This document shows positions 41,922 to 50,382 of a DNA stretch of 64,000 nt, in pieces. The DNA comes from a bacterium (GTDB lineage: Bacteria; Babelota; Babeliae; Babelales; UBA12409). The stretch spans positions 1 through 64,000 of the forward strand of contig JABJKG010000010.1 in assembly GCA_018660415.1 (NCBI GenBank), written 5' to 3'. The position numbers and the translations under genes are program-made. Each line of letters starts with the position of its first letter. The stretch's first letter is position 1. The notes below the pieces were generated by a model. The model did not search any database. It was not told the DNA's origin and saw nothing but the letters and a program-made list of their open reading frames with translations.

Positions 41922-43007
41922 ATGAAGAAAATTATAGTAATTATGGGAATTGTAATGGGTACATGTGGTTTTTTTCAGTACGGATACGGTCAAGAAGGGA
42001 ACCTAGTTTCTTTTTTTAGAAAAGAAAAACTGGAGCGAGCATCTTGTATTTGTTGCATCGATGGTGGCGGTACTAAGACTGAAATGAAGATCATTGATAA
42101 GAATGGAATTCCTTTATCGTTTTATAAAGATGGAATCCAAATGGATGCAGTGTGTTCTGAGGGCTCTAACATCAATACTATAGGTCTTGATGGCGTTAAG
42201 GCTGCATTTGAAAAACTCTTTGATGGAATCCAGTTTGGAGACAAAATGATTTCTGTTGACTCATTAAAACATAACATGGTTATTGTTGCAGGCCTTGCTG
42301 GACTGGGTGCTCCTGAGAAAGTTAAGCAGGTTAAATCTATGTTAGTTGGCCTTGGTTTTGCCAAAGAAAATCTATTGATATATTCCGATGCAGGACTTTT
42401 ACTCGAATCATTTGAGCCGGGAGAGATTTTGTTGATCGGTGGAACCGGATCGAACTGTATGGGCAAGAATAGCGATGGTAAGACGGTAAAGTGCGGTGGT
42501 CTTGGCTGGATGTTGGGCGATGAAGGAAGTGGTTATTCTATGGGCCTGCAGGCTATTAAGCAGGTATTAGAGATTGATCAGGGATGGGGTGAACCTACGA
42601 CATTAACCCAAATTGTTAAGGATCATTTTCAAGTAGAACATGTCAAAGAAATAATCCTTCCTTTACAGCACGGGACCATTACTCCAACACAGGTAGCGGC
42701 ACTCACACCACAGATTTTTCAGGAAGCCAAGGAAGAGGATATTTGTGCAATGCAGATTGTCTATGATGCAGCACAGGAGTTTGGCACAATGCTAGACAAG
42801 GTGGTACGCAAGATTGACTGTGAGCAACAGACTATTTACTTTGTTGGTGGCTTATTTAAAGGTGAAGAACAAGAATGGTTTGTTCGTACAGTTTTACAAG
42901 CCAAGCCGTTTTTTGAAACGTTTGAACAAAAAGAACCGACTATTAAACTACTCTCAGATCGTAATCCGGCAGTAGTTGCGGCACTTAAGTTCTTATCGCT
43001 TGCATAG
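41922..43007 (+). CDS. BadF/BcrA-type sugar kinase (GlcNAc/MurNAc kinase-like)
   Basis: ASKHA-fold kinase: phosphate-1 loop CIDGGGTKTEMKII, then EGSNINTIGLDG, AGLAGLGAP, LIGGTGSNCMG and GLGWMLGDEGSGYSMG, all typical of N-acetylglucosamine kinases and of the MurNAc/GlcNAc kinase MurK. It would phosphorylate amino sugars released by the adjacent NagZ and NamZ. The ATP domain begins unusually late (residue ~46) after MKKIIVIMGIVMGTCGFF, which looks like a signal or membrane anchor. GAGG precedes the ATG. The 3' end overlaps that of nagZ by 23 bases. Confidence 0.85.
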   Translation: MKKIIVIMGIVMGTCGFFQYGYGQEGNLVSFFRKEKLERASCICCIDGGGTKTEMKIIDKNGIPLSFYKDGIQMDAVCSEGSNINTIGLDGVKAAFEKLFDGIQFGDKMISVDSLKHNMVIVAGLAGLGAPEKVKQVKSMLVGLGFAKENLLIYSDAGLLLESFEPGEILLIGGTGSNCMGKNSDGKTVKCGGLGWMLGDEGSGYSMGLQAIKQVLEIDQGWGEPTTLTQIVKDHFQVEHVKEIILPLQHGTITPTQVAALTPQIFQEAKEEDICAMQIVYDAAQEFGTMLDKVVRKIDCEQQTIYFVGGLFKGEEQEWFVRTVLQAKPFFETFEQKEPTIKLLSDRNPAVVAALKFLSLA

Positions 43008-44658
43008 CTTTGTATTTTTCACTTGCTGACACGGGCAACAGTCCAATAGCTTTTTGTTTTCCGGTAATGACATCAGCCGTTGCTATCTGTGCGTCAGGGT
43101 CATCCTCGTAGGCTACCAGGACGGTATCATAATCATCAAAGAATTTCAGACTATACGGAGAACCAAACAAGGCGACAACAAGTTTTTTTTGTTTCTTTTT
43201 TAGTTCATCAAGGAAAGTGCGTGTATCGGGCGCGATTCCAAAGTCCTTACCGGTAAACTTGTTCATCTCAAAGATTCCTACGACAATAGTGTCATCATTT
43301 TCTAGAAAGGTTCCAGCTTCAGTAATGTCGACTCCGGTGGGGATAGCATTAATGTATTCCGATTCTATTTGTGGCATTCTTTCCTCTAATTGTTGCTGGA
43401 ATACACTTTCGCGTGGCCCGCCAACTTGTAGATAAGCCACACGAGGTTGTTTTTCTGCTACTGGAACCAGGTTTCTGGTATCGCTGGCAAGTGTAATTGC
43501 ACTTGCATATAATCTTCGTTTTAGTTTTTGGGCATGTGAACTAAAAAGGGTATCATCTAGGTGGTCAAGCGATTGTGGCTTGCGTTGAAAAACTCCGGTT
43601 TGTTCTTTGGCTTTTAATACTCGCATGACATGTTCATCAAGTTCTGATTCTGATAAAGAACCATTAGCAAGAGCTTGTTTGATTTTAGTTATGGCTGCCG
43701 GTACGTTTTGAGCCATGACCAGCAGGTCATGTCCAGCCTGGAGCGCCTTAAGCTCAATGTCACCATCTTCAGACTTGATGCCTTCATTTTCAAAATATTT
43801 ATGTAATGCTTTCATGTTCAGACCATCAGATACAATGAGTCCTTGAAATCCTAGTTGTGATCGAAGGTGGGCAACGGCTTGTGGTGAAAAGGTAATAGGA
43901 CATTGTTGTTCACCAGTGAGTGCGGGGACGGACATGTGTGCGGTCATGATCGCTACAACTCCTGCATCAACTTGCGTTTGAAATGGTTGTAATTCTATTT
44001 GTTGGAGTCGTGATAAGGTATGTCGAATGACAGGAAGCCCTAGATGTGAATCGGTAGCTGTATCCCCGTGTCCAGAGTAATGTTTAGAGCAGGCTGCAAT
44101 ACCGGCATCTTGAAGTCCTTGCATAAAGAGGCAACTTTTTGTGATAACGTTTGCAGGGTTTTCCCCAAAAGAGCGGTCATTGATAACCGGGTTGGCTGGA
44201 TTAACATTGATATCCACTACCGGAGCACAATTGAGATCAACTCCTAAGCGTTTTAATTGAAGTCCAATCTCTTTACCCAGCTCATAGATAAGGTGATCAT
44301 CTTGGATAGCACCGAGTGTCATATTACGTGGAAACCGTAACGCATTAGGCAAACGCATGGATAGTCCCCACTCAGCATCAAAGAGAACCAAAAGGTCTGG
44401 AGCCTGGCGTGTCAAAGTATTAACGGTAGTTATAACGCGTTCGGCAGAGCCATGTCTATTTAAAATAATACTGCCAATGTGATATTTCTTAATCAATTCT
44501 AATGTTCGCTCAAGACGTTCAGGGCTCGACTTAACGGGCACGTTAATACAAAAAACTTGTCCAATTTTTTCATCTAACGAAAGGTCATTAAAATCTTTGG
44601 GAGACAAAGCCGTTACCCCAAGAAACAATAAGATAAGAATGCCAACACGTATTTTCAC
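42985..44658 (-). CDS. nagZ: β-N-acetylhexosaminidase NagZ, exported two-domain form
   Basis: GH3 enzyme removing GlcNAc from muropeptides. KHYSGHGDTATDSHLGLP provides the His/Asp dyad and GLIVSDGLNMKAL the Asp nucleophile. GTG start with GGGAGG five bases upstream; signal peptide MKIRVGILILLFLGVTALS. At 557 aa it includes the extra C-terminal GH3 domain (VAYLQVGGPRES ... LVVALFGSPYSLKFF), as in Bacillus NagZ, whereas E. coli NagZ is about 340 aa and cytoplasmic. Divergent from namZ. Confidence 0.92.
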   Translation of the reverse strand: MKIRVGILILLFLGVTALSPKDFNDLSLDEKIGQVFCINVPVKSSPERLERTLELIKKYHIGSIILNRHGSAERVITTVNTLTRQAPDLLVLFDAEWGLSMRLPNALRFPRNMTLGAIQDDHLIYELGKEIGLQLKRLGVDLNCAPVVDINVNPANPVINDRSFGENPANVITKSCLFMQGLQDAGIAACSKHYSGHGDTATDSHLGLPVIRHTLSRLQQIELQPFQTQVDAGVVAIMTAHMSVPALTGEQQCPITFSPQAVAHLRSQLGFQGLIVSDGLNMKALHKYFENEGIKSEDGDIELKALQAGHDLLVMAQNVPAAITKIKQALANGSLSESELDEHVMRVLKAKEQTGVFQRKPQSLDHLDDTLFSSHAQKLKRRLYASAITLASDTRNLVPVAEKQPRVAYLQVGGPRESVFQQQLEERMPQIESEYINAIPTGVDITEAGTFLENDDTIVVGIFEMNKFTGKDFGIAPDTRTFLDELKKKQKKLVVALFGSPYSLKFFDDYDTVLVAYEDDPDAQIATADVITGKQKAIGLLPVSASEKYKAMQAIRT

Positions 44659-44896
44659 AACGACCTCCCTTTGAAAAATTTAATGCTTCATTGTACTAAA
44701 ACCACCAAGAAGATTGTAAGATTTTAGAGTCAAAGAGAGAAAAGATAGCTTTGAACAGACAAAATTAAATTTTTCAAATAATGATTGCTATAGTTTTTTG
44801 TATATTGCTACAATATTATAAAAGATGAAAAATATTACATATAAGAATAAATTTGCGGAGTGGTTTTTACTTGTATACACCCTATAGGAGAGGGAT

Positions 44897-46210
44897 GTGA
44901 ACCTAATTTGGACGGTTGTTAACAAATTTTTGGCTGGATCGCGGGTAATAATCATAGTATTACTCGTTTTTATTGTGCCAAAGTTTTATATTGCGATTGC
45001 AGAAAATTCGCAACCGATTCCTATTGTTGAGACTGAGTTCAAGTTGGGGATTGAAAATATCACACCACAGTTTTTATATCATTTTGTTGATGGTCCTAAG
45101 CCGATACGGGTTGGATTGGTTTCTAATCATACGGGCGTTACACAAACGGGTAAGCGGAATATCGAAGTCTTTCTTGGCCATGGAATTCATCTTAAAAAAC
45201 TTTATGCACCTGAGCATGGTTTTTCTGGTAAGACCGGAGCAGAAAAGAAAATATATAATGAAGTGGACACAGCTTCTCGATTGCCGGTAGTGAGTCTTTA
45301 TGAAGGAAATAGTCAGTTTAAGAAGTTCAGTCCTGAAGAGTTAAAAGACATTGATGCATTCTTCTTTGAGATGCAGGATTGTGGAATGCGACATTATACG
45401 TATTTCCCTGTTTTATATAAATGTATGGAGTTGGCTGCCGAGCATGGCAAAAAGATTGTCGTCTTTGATCGGCCTAATCCATTGGGTGGTGTTATGGAAG
45501 GACCATTGGTCGATCCTGGCAATAACTCATTTATATCTATTGCTAACTATCCGTTGCGGCACGGTATGACCATGGGTGAGCTAGCTTTGTATTGTAATGA
45601 TAAGCTGCTCAAAAAAAAGGCCAAGCTGTATGTGGTTCCTATGAAAAACTATGATCGTAGTAAAGATTCAATGCCATTGTTAACAGCCTTATCTCCAAAT
45701 ATTCCTACACTTGATGCGTGTAAGGGGTATGGATTTTTGGGTATCATGGGAGAAATTGGACCATTTACAACTGGTGTTGGGACTAAAAAGTCATTCCAGT
45801 TTATAGGGCTACCAAAAGATCTTAATGTCCCTATGTCCAAGTGGTATGCGTTAAAAGAGAAGCTCAAGCGACATGGTATTCAAAGTAAGGGCGCGACTTT
45901 CTATGACGCCAAGAAAAAAGCTTATGTCCGTGGTTTGAATATTGTTATTGAAGATCCTAACGGCCTATCATCATTTAATGCGTTGATTGAAATTATGAGG
46001 CATTTTAAAGATTCAGGTCTCAAGTATTCTTTTGGGCCAGCATTTAATAAGGCTGTCGGGATTGATGATTTTAAAGCATGTATCCAAGGCAGTGGCGATT
46101 ATGGAAAGCTTGCAAGCAAGGTTAATGTTCAATTGAAAAAGTTCCATACACAGGCTGAACCGTACTTTATTTATAAAGCACATCCAACTATTTGTGCCTG
46201 CCAGGCCTAA
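44897..46210 (+). CDS. namZ: Exo-β-N-acetylmuramidase NamZ (DUF1343, GH171)
   Basis: DUF1343 proteins such as B. subtilis NamZ (YbbC) cleave terminal MurNAc from peptidoglycan fragments. Family blocks: VGLVSNHTGVTQTGK, LYAPEHGFSGKTGAE, FFFEMQDCGMRHYTYFPV, DRPNPLGGVMEGPLVDPG and NYPLRHGMTMGELALY. GTG start with AGGAGAGGGAT upstream. A hydrophobic N-terminal segment (IIIVLLVFIVPKFYIAIA) implies export or membrane anchoring. Pairs with NagZ, which handles the GlcNAc end. Its stop overlaps the facing thioredoxin gene by four bases. Confidence 0.9.
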   Translation: MNLIWTVVNKFLAGSRVIIIVLLVFIVPKFYIAIAENSQPIPIVETEFKLGIENITPQFLYHFVDGPKPIRVGLVSNHTGVTQTGKRNIEVFLGHGIHLKKLYAPEHGFSGKTGAEKKIYNEVDTASRLPVVSLYEGNSQFKKFSPEELKDIDAFFFEMQDCGMRHYTYFPVLYKCMELAAEHGKKIVVFDRPNPLGGVMEGPLVDPGNNSFISIANYPLRHGMTMGELALYCNDKLLKKKAKLYVVPMKNYDRSKDSMPLLTALSPNIPTLDACKGYGFLGIMGEIGPFTTGVGTKKSFQFIGLPKDLNVPMSKWYALKEKLKRHGIQSKGATFYDAKKKAYVRGLNIVIEDPNGLSSFNALIEIMRHFKDSGLKYSFGPAFNKAVGIDDFKACIQGSGDYGKLASKVNVQLKKFHTQAEPYFIYKAHPTICACQA

Positions 46211-46599
46211 CCTTGTTTTATCGGTAGTGCATACTTTCTTACTCGGTAGTACAACTCTTTAGGATTGAGGCCAATAATTCTGTATAAGATTCTTCCTTCT
46301 TTAAAAAATACAATGAATGGAAGATAATAGACCTTTAAATATTCTTTAAGCTCATCGGTAACATCGTCCACATTAATCGAAGCAAAGTGCATTCTATCAG
46401 GTCCAAATGTTTGTTCTAATTGTTCAAACACTGGCTGTATAGACTTGCAAGCTCCACACCAGCTTGCATAAAACTTAATGGCTGTTGGCTTATCATGAAA
46501 AAGATGGGTCTCGAGTTCAGCTTGATCAAATGTTGGTTGCATGGCTATTGTTTGTGTTGAAACAATAGCCATACAGGTTAATACAAATCTGTTATTCAT
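46207..46599 (-). CDS. Exported thioredoxin-domain protein, 130 aa
   Basis: A weak signal peptide (MNNRFVLTCMAIVSTQTIAM) precedes one thioredoxin domain with the active site YASWCGACKS and the cis-Pro region YYLPFIVFFKEGR. Last of three tandem thioredoxin genes. WCGAC rather than WCGPC may shift the redox potential. Likely periplasmic or outer-surface; reduced by the DsbD-like protein at 51 kb (inference). Confidence 0.88.
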   Translation of the reverse strand: MNNRFVLTCMAIVSTQTIAMQPTFDQAELETHLFHDKPTAIKFYASWCGACKSIQPVFEQLEQTFGPDRMHFASINVDDVTDELKEYLKVYYLPFIVFFKEGRILYRIIGLNPKELYYRVRKYALPIKQG

Positions 46600-46618
46600 A
46601 GTGTAGGTAGTGAAATGT

Positions 46619-46996
46619 TTATCTTCCGCTGTAACGGGTAATGAGTTTAGTTAAATCTGCCGGGCTGTTACCAAGAACACGGTGAATGATCTGTCCGTTC
46701 TTAAAGAAGAGCACGAGTGGAATACGATGTGCGCCATACTTTTTTTTCAGAGCGGATGCATTATCGATATTAACAGCGATAAAATTAATAGCTTCTCCTC
46801 CAAACTTATTTTCCAGTTGGATATAGGTTTTATTGAGGGTCTTGCATGGGCCACACCAATTGGCATAGAACTTTACCACTGTAACCTTACCTTGATTAAT
46901 ATAAGAGTTAAGTTGTGCCTGTGTGCTTACTTCAATAGCACTAAATAACTGTAATGAGATAAATGAAGATGCTAACAATAACGCTAATTTTTTCAT
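46619..46996 (-). CDS. Exported thioredoxin-domain protein, 125 aa
   Basis: ATG 46996 (AAAAAGG seven bases upstream) gives MKKLALLLASSFISLQLFSA, a good signal peptide, then a thioredoxin domain with YANWCGPCKTL and cis-Pro HRIPLVLFFKNG. An ATG one codon earlier is equally possible. It lies between the other two thioredoxin genes with short gaps; same operon. Canonical WCGPC suggests a reductase role. Confidence 0.9.
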   Translation of the reverse strand: MKKLALLLASSFISLQLFSAIEVSTQAQLNSYINQGKVTVVKFYANWCGPCKTLNKTYIQLENKFGGEAINFIAVNIDNASALKKKYGAHRIPLVLFFKNGQIIHRVLGNSPADLTKLITRYSGR

Positions 46997-47012
46997 CATA
47001 CAACCTTTTTGG

Positions 47013-48278
47013 TTATTTAATATGGCGCTTGATCTGTTTTTCAAAAGTATCAGTACTGACGCCTGTTATTTTATCTACTTCTTTGCCGCCTTTGAAGATT
47101 TTGATATGAGGAATAGAATGAACCCCGTATTGTTGCGCGATGTCGCGTGCATCATCAATATTGATGGATATAAAGTTCATATCATCACTATATTCTTTTG
47201 AGAGTGACTCAAAGATAGGTTTGACTACTTGGCATGGTCCGCACCAGCTAGCATAGAACTTAACCGCTGTTGGTTTTCCTTGGCCGGTATATTTATTTAA
47301 TTCTTCAATAGTTGTTACTTCGATATGTGTAGGTTTTTTAGGAGCCGGCTTTGGAGCTGGTTTCTTTTTTTCCTTAACAGGGATCTTGATTTTCTTAGTA
47401 GCCTTTTTTTCTGCGGGCTTAGGTGCTGGAGCTTCTACCTTTTTTTTAGGAGCTGGCTTTGGCGCTGGTTTTTTGACAGCCTTCACAGGTTTTTTCAATG
47501 TTGATTCATGGAGTTCTTGTGTATGGCTCTCAAGTTGTGGTTTATCAGCACCAGAGATTTCTTTGACTTGCTTGCCTTTGTTAAATGAGATAAAGGTTGG
47601 GAATCCTTGAACTTGGAACTTATCGGCAAGTTCTGCAGCTTTATCACCATCGACTTCGATAAACGTTACGCTTTCTTCAAAATCTGAAGCGAGCTTATCA
47701 AATGCTGGCTTAATTTTTTTACAATAACCACACCAGTTAGTATAAAATTTAACAATAACCGGTTTTCCACTCTTAATATGTTTGTTTAGTTCGTCATGTG
47801 AAGTTACTGTCTTAACTGGCCCTTCAGCAGTAGCTTCCATGGTTATTGTTGTAGGCTGTTCTGGCTCAGGTGCTTTAACTTCAGCAGCTTTTTTAGCCTT
47901 AGGCGCCACTACAGCAACCTGGCTTTTCAAGGCTGGATAATCACCAACAACACGCTTGGTTTCTTGTTCATAGTCATGGAATGCAAAGGTAGGAACTCCA
48001 CCAACCTTATATTTTTTTGCAATCTTGGCACCCTCACCCTTAGAGATATCAACGATAATAAAAGTTATGTCAGCATTATCTTTAGCTAGTTCATTGAATA
48101 TAGGGCTTTTGCAAGCACCACACCAAGGCGCTGTGAACTTAATAACCGAGTAGGGAGATTTTTTTAATGTTTCATCGAGTACACTTTGAGTCGTAATGAG
48201 TTCAGGACCATCCATTTGCTTGCTGTGTAAGCTAATCGATAAAATCAAGGGCAAGAATAATAAGCGAGAAAATTTCAT
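47013..48278 (-). CDS. Exported triple-thioredoxin-domain protein, 421 aa
   Basis: After a signal peptide (MKFSRLLFLPLILSISLHS) come three thioredoxin domains: PWCGACKSP (about residue 50), NWCGYCKKI (about 180) and SWCGPCQVV (about 350). A Lys/Pro/Ala linker of about 60 residues (PAPKPAPKKK) separates domains 2 and 3. The three active sites differ, as in eukaryotic PDI-type proteins, suggesting division of labour. First gene of the thioredoxin operon. Multi-domain exported thioredoxins are uncommon in bacteria. Confidence 0.9.
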   Translation of the reverse strand: MKFSRLLFLPLILSISLHSKQMDGPELITTQSVLDETLKKSPYSVIKFTAPWCGACKSPIFNELAKDNADITFIIVDISKGEGAKIAKKYKVGGVPTFAFHDYEQETKRVVGDYPALKSQVAVVAPKAKKAAEVKAPEPEQPTTITMEATAEGPVKTVTSHDELNKHIKSGKPVIVKFYTNWCGYCKKIKPAFDKLASDFEESVTFIEVDGDKAAELADKFQVQGFPTFISFNKGKQVKEISGADKPQLESHTQELHESTLKKPVKAVKKPAPKPAPKKKVEAPAPKPAEKKATKKIKIPVKEKKKPAPKPAPKKPTHIEVTTIEELNKYTGQGKPTAVKFYASWCGPCQVVKPIFESLSKEYSDDMNFISINIDDARDIAQQYGVHSIPHIKIFKGGKEVDKITGVSTDTFEKQIKRHIK

Positions 48279-48658
48279 AAAAATAACTCCTATATAGGGA
48301 TTCGTTTTTTAACTTTCGTACCCAGTCTACAAAAAAAAACTATAATGGTACATTACTGCTGGTTTGCTGGACTATATGCAACAAAAGAAGGTTGAAAGAG
48401 TTGTTTTAATGCTTCCAGAAAAGTTATAAGCTTCTCGATTTTGAGTGATGAGGTACAGAAAAGAAAGAGAGTGAGCATGTTACGTCTTGCTTTGAAGGCT
48501 TTTGTTACGTAGGACTAGGAGCCATGATATACTAGTGGGGTTATGAAGGCAAGAATCGATTGCCCGCTTTGTATTTTTAAACCCCTGTCATGATTAATTT
48601 TAAACCCATGTATTCAATCATAACTGACAAAGTGGAAACTCGATAAGAAAGGAGAACT
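48279..48658 (+). promoter_or_regulatory. nrdB upstream region with phased direct repeats
   Basis: This 380-base gap lies between the divergent thioredoxin operon and nrdB. TTTTAAACCC occurs at 48575-48584 and again at 48598-48607, 23 bases apart (about two helical turns), each followed by a short TGT-containing match. This could be an operator. I see no NrdR box of the usual type. Short frames (17 aa plus strand, 41 aa minus strand) lack ribosome sites. The rest holds nothing recognisable. Confidence 0.3.
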
Positions 48659-49639
48659 ATGCCGATAATCAATAGTAAGAGCGACCAGAACAAAATACTT
48701 CCAATGTCTTATCTTTGGGCCCATAAATATTTTAGACACAGCATGACGCGTCAATGGATGCCAGAAGATATTTCCATGCAATTGGATGTTGAGCAGTGGC
48801 GATCTATGAATATTTTGACAGATGATGAACGTACAATGGTCTTACGTAATATTGGTTACTTTTCTACGGCAAGTTCGTTTATGGCGGATAATATTGTATT
48901 AACAGCTTATAAACATATAACTAATCCGGAATGTAGACAGTATTTGTTAAGGCAGGCATATGAAACGTCTATTCATACTGACGCCTTTATTCAATGTTGT
49001 GACACGCTTGGTCTTGACCCTGATGAGATATATTCAATGCATCAGAATATTGAGACGATTAAGGCAAAGGATGATTTTGTAGCCAAGTTTGCAGTCCCTT
49101 TAAAAGATCCTAAGTTTTCTATTACGAGTACCAAGGGTATTCAGCAGTTTGTATTGAATTTAGTAGGGAACTACGTTGTCATGGAAGGATTATTTTTCTA
49201 TACCAGTTTTGCCATGATGTTGATGTTACGGCGACGAGATAAAATGGCTGGTGTTGGTCAGTTGTTTGAAAATATCATGCAAGATGCAACGGTACACCTT
49301 GCTTTTGGGTGTGACATCATTAAAGAAATTTGTATTGAAAACCCTAAGGTTTGGACTCCAGCATTCAAGAGTGAGATCATTGACATGATCAAAGAAGCTG
49401 TCGACTTAGAAAAAGAATATGTGTCGGAAGCATGTCCGCATGGGCTTATGGGTATTGATGCTGTTTTGTTTAGTCAGTACATAGACTATATAGCTGACAC
49501 TCGATTAGAACAGATCGGTTTACCGAAACTATTCCAACAGGTGAACCCATTCAAGTGGTTATCGCAATCAGTGAGCATGAAAGACAAGGGCGTATTCAAT
49601 AGCTCGCATGAATATCACACCAGTGATGTAAAATGGTAA
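48659..49639 (+). CDS. nrdB: Class I ribonucleotide reductase small subunit with altered metal site
   Basis: The 326-aa R2 protein aligns end to end with the Chlamydia-type (class Ic) subunit: LRNIGYFSTASSFMADNIVL, TNPECRQYLLRQAYETSIH, IKAKDDF, NYVVMEGLFFY, and C-terminal NPFKWLSQSV. At the six metal-ligand positions it has S72, T103, H106, E176, A210 and H213, so three of the four carboxylates are replaced; Phe110 is at the radical-Tyr position, as in class Ic. Electron-transfer residues W33 and D209 are kept. Strong AAGGAG before the ATG. No nrdA in the window. Confidence 0.92.
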   Translation: MPIINSKSDQNKILPMSYLWAHKYFRHSMTRQWMPEDISMQLDVEQWRSMNILTDDERTMVLRNIGYFSTASSFMADNIVLTAYKHITNPECRQYLLRQAYETSIHTDAFIQCCDTLGLDPDEIYSMHQNIETIKAKDDFVAKFAVPLKDPKFSITSTKGIQQFVLNLVGNYVVMEGLFFYTSFAMMLMLRRRDKMAGVGQLFENIMQDATVHLAFGCDIIKEICIENPKVWTPAFKSEIIDMIKEAVDLEKEYVSEACPHGLMGIDAVLFSQYIDYIADTRLEQIGLPKLFQQVNPFKWLSQSVSMKDKGVFNSSHEYHTSDVKW

Positions 49640-49642
49640 AAT

Positions 49643-49676
49643 AAAAAGGCCTCTTTTAAAGAGGCCTTTCTATTTA
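49643..49676. terminator. Terminator between nrdB and the 49723 gene
   Basis: AAAAAGGCCTC (49643-49653), a seven-base loop and GAGGCCTTT (49661-49669), followed by CTATTTAT. It lies between convergent genes and can act in both directions. Confidence 0.88.
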
Positions 49677-49722
49677 TAAAAGTAATCTAAATGTTACTCT
49701 GCTCTAGAAGTTTTTCTGCTTC

Positions 49723-50121
49723 TTATGCTGCTTCTTCGTGAGCAGGTTCCAGTACGCCGTCAAGAACAGCAGCTTGAATTTTCATAATTTCAAGTTTAGC
49801 ACACGCTGATACTTCATCTTCGTTACCAGCAGCTTTTTTACACTCAGCAACTAATGCAAGAAGGCGAGCACTAAGAGTGTTAAGGTCTTCGCTGAGGGCT
49901 TCTTCTACTTCAGCGGCAAGTTTTTGACGTTCATCTGCACATGCTTGTGCTTCAGCAAGAATTTCAGCATATTCACGAGGAGTTGTAGCTTCTACAACTG
50001 CAGCAACATCTTCAGCAGTTATTTCTGTTGGAGCTGGAACTTCAGTAGTTTCTGAGTTTTCAGCATAAGCACCGGAAACAAGTGTTAATAGAGCTAATGG
50101 TAGGAGTAATTGCTTTTTCAT
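49723..50121 (-). CDS. Small secreted acidic Ala/Glu-rich protein, 132 aa
   Basis: ATG 50121 (AAAGG seven bases before) gives signal peptide MKKQLLLPLALLTLVSGAYA; the frame extends to 50208. The mature part is rich in Ala, Glu and Val (EVEEALSEDLNTLSARLLAL) with three cysteines (QACADE, AECKKA, SACAKL) in helical context. Probably a small periplasmic helical protein. Function unknown. Confidence 0.72.
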   Translation of the reverse strand: MKKQLLLPLALLTLVSGAYAENSETTEVPAPTEITAEDVAAVVEATTPREYAEILAEAQACADERQKLAAEVEEALSEDLNTLSARLLALVAECKKAAGNEDEVSACAKLEIMKIQAAVLDGVLEPAHEEAA

Positions 50122-50333
50122 AGAAAAGCCTTTCTTGTGTAAATAAAAAAAGTGTTTCACTGCTATTTTAAAAAGCACTGTTATTAAAGGATTGTAAAAT
50201 GAAAGCAAGAGGAAATAAGCGAGTTATAAACCACGGGCTTTGATGTTATTATTCCTGAAGTAAAAAATGCTGTTATTAAAATATGGTTTTTATTGTAAGT
50301 TTATTTTTTCATAAGTCAAATATAAAACAAAGT

Positions 50334-50363
50334 AAAAAGCTCCGATTTTACTCGAAGCTTTTT
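50334..50363 (-). terminator. Terminator of the 50383 gene
   Basis: AAAAAGCT (50334-50341) pairs with AGCTTTTT (50356-50363), with an inner CGA/TCG pair after one mismatch. It lies just beyond the stop of the minus-strand thioredoxin-like gene. Confidence 0.75.
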
Positions 50364-50382
50364 ATTATTTTATATTTAGGTC

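Noticed and set aside
48380-48510. 41-aa minus-strand frame starting MLTLFLFC
   Set aside because: No convincing ribosome site, no domain, and low coding character; kept out of the feature list.
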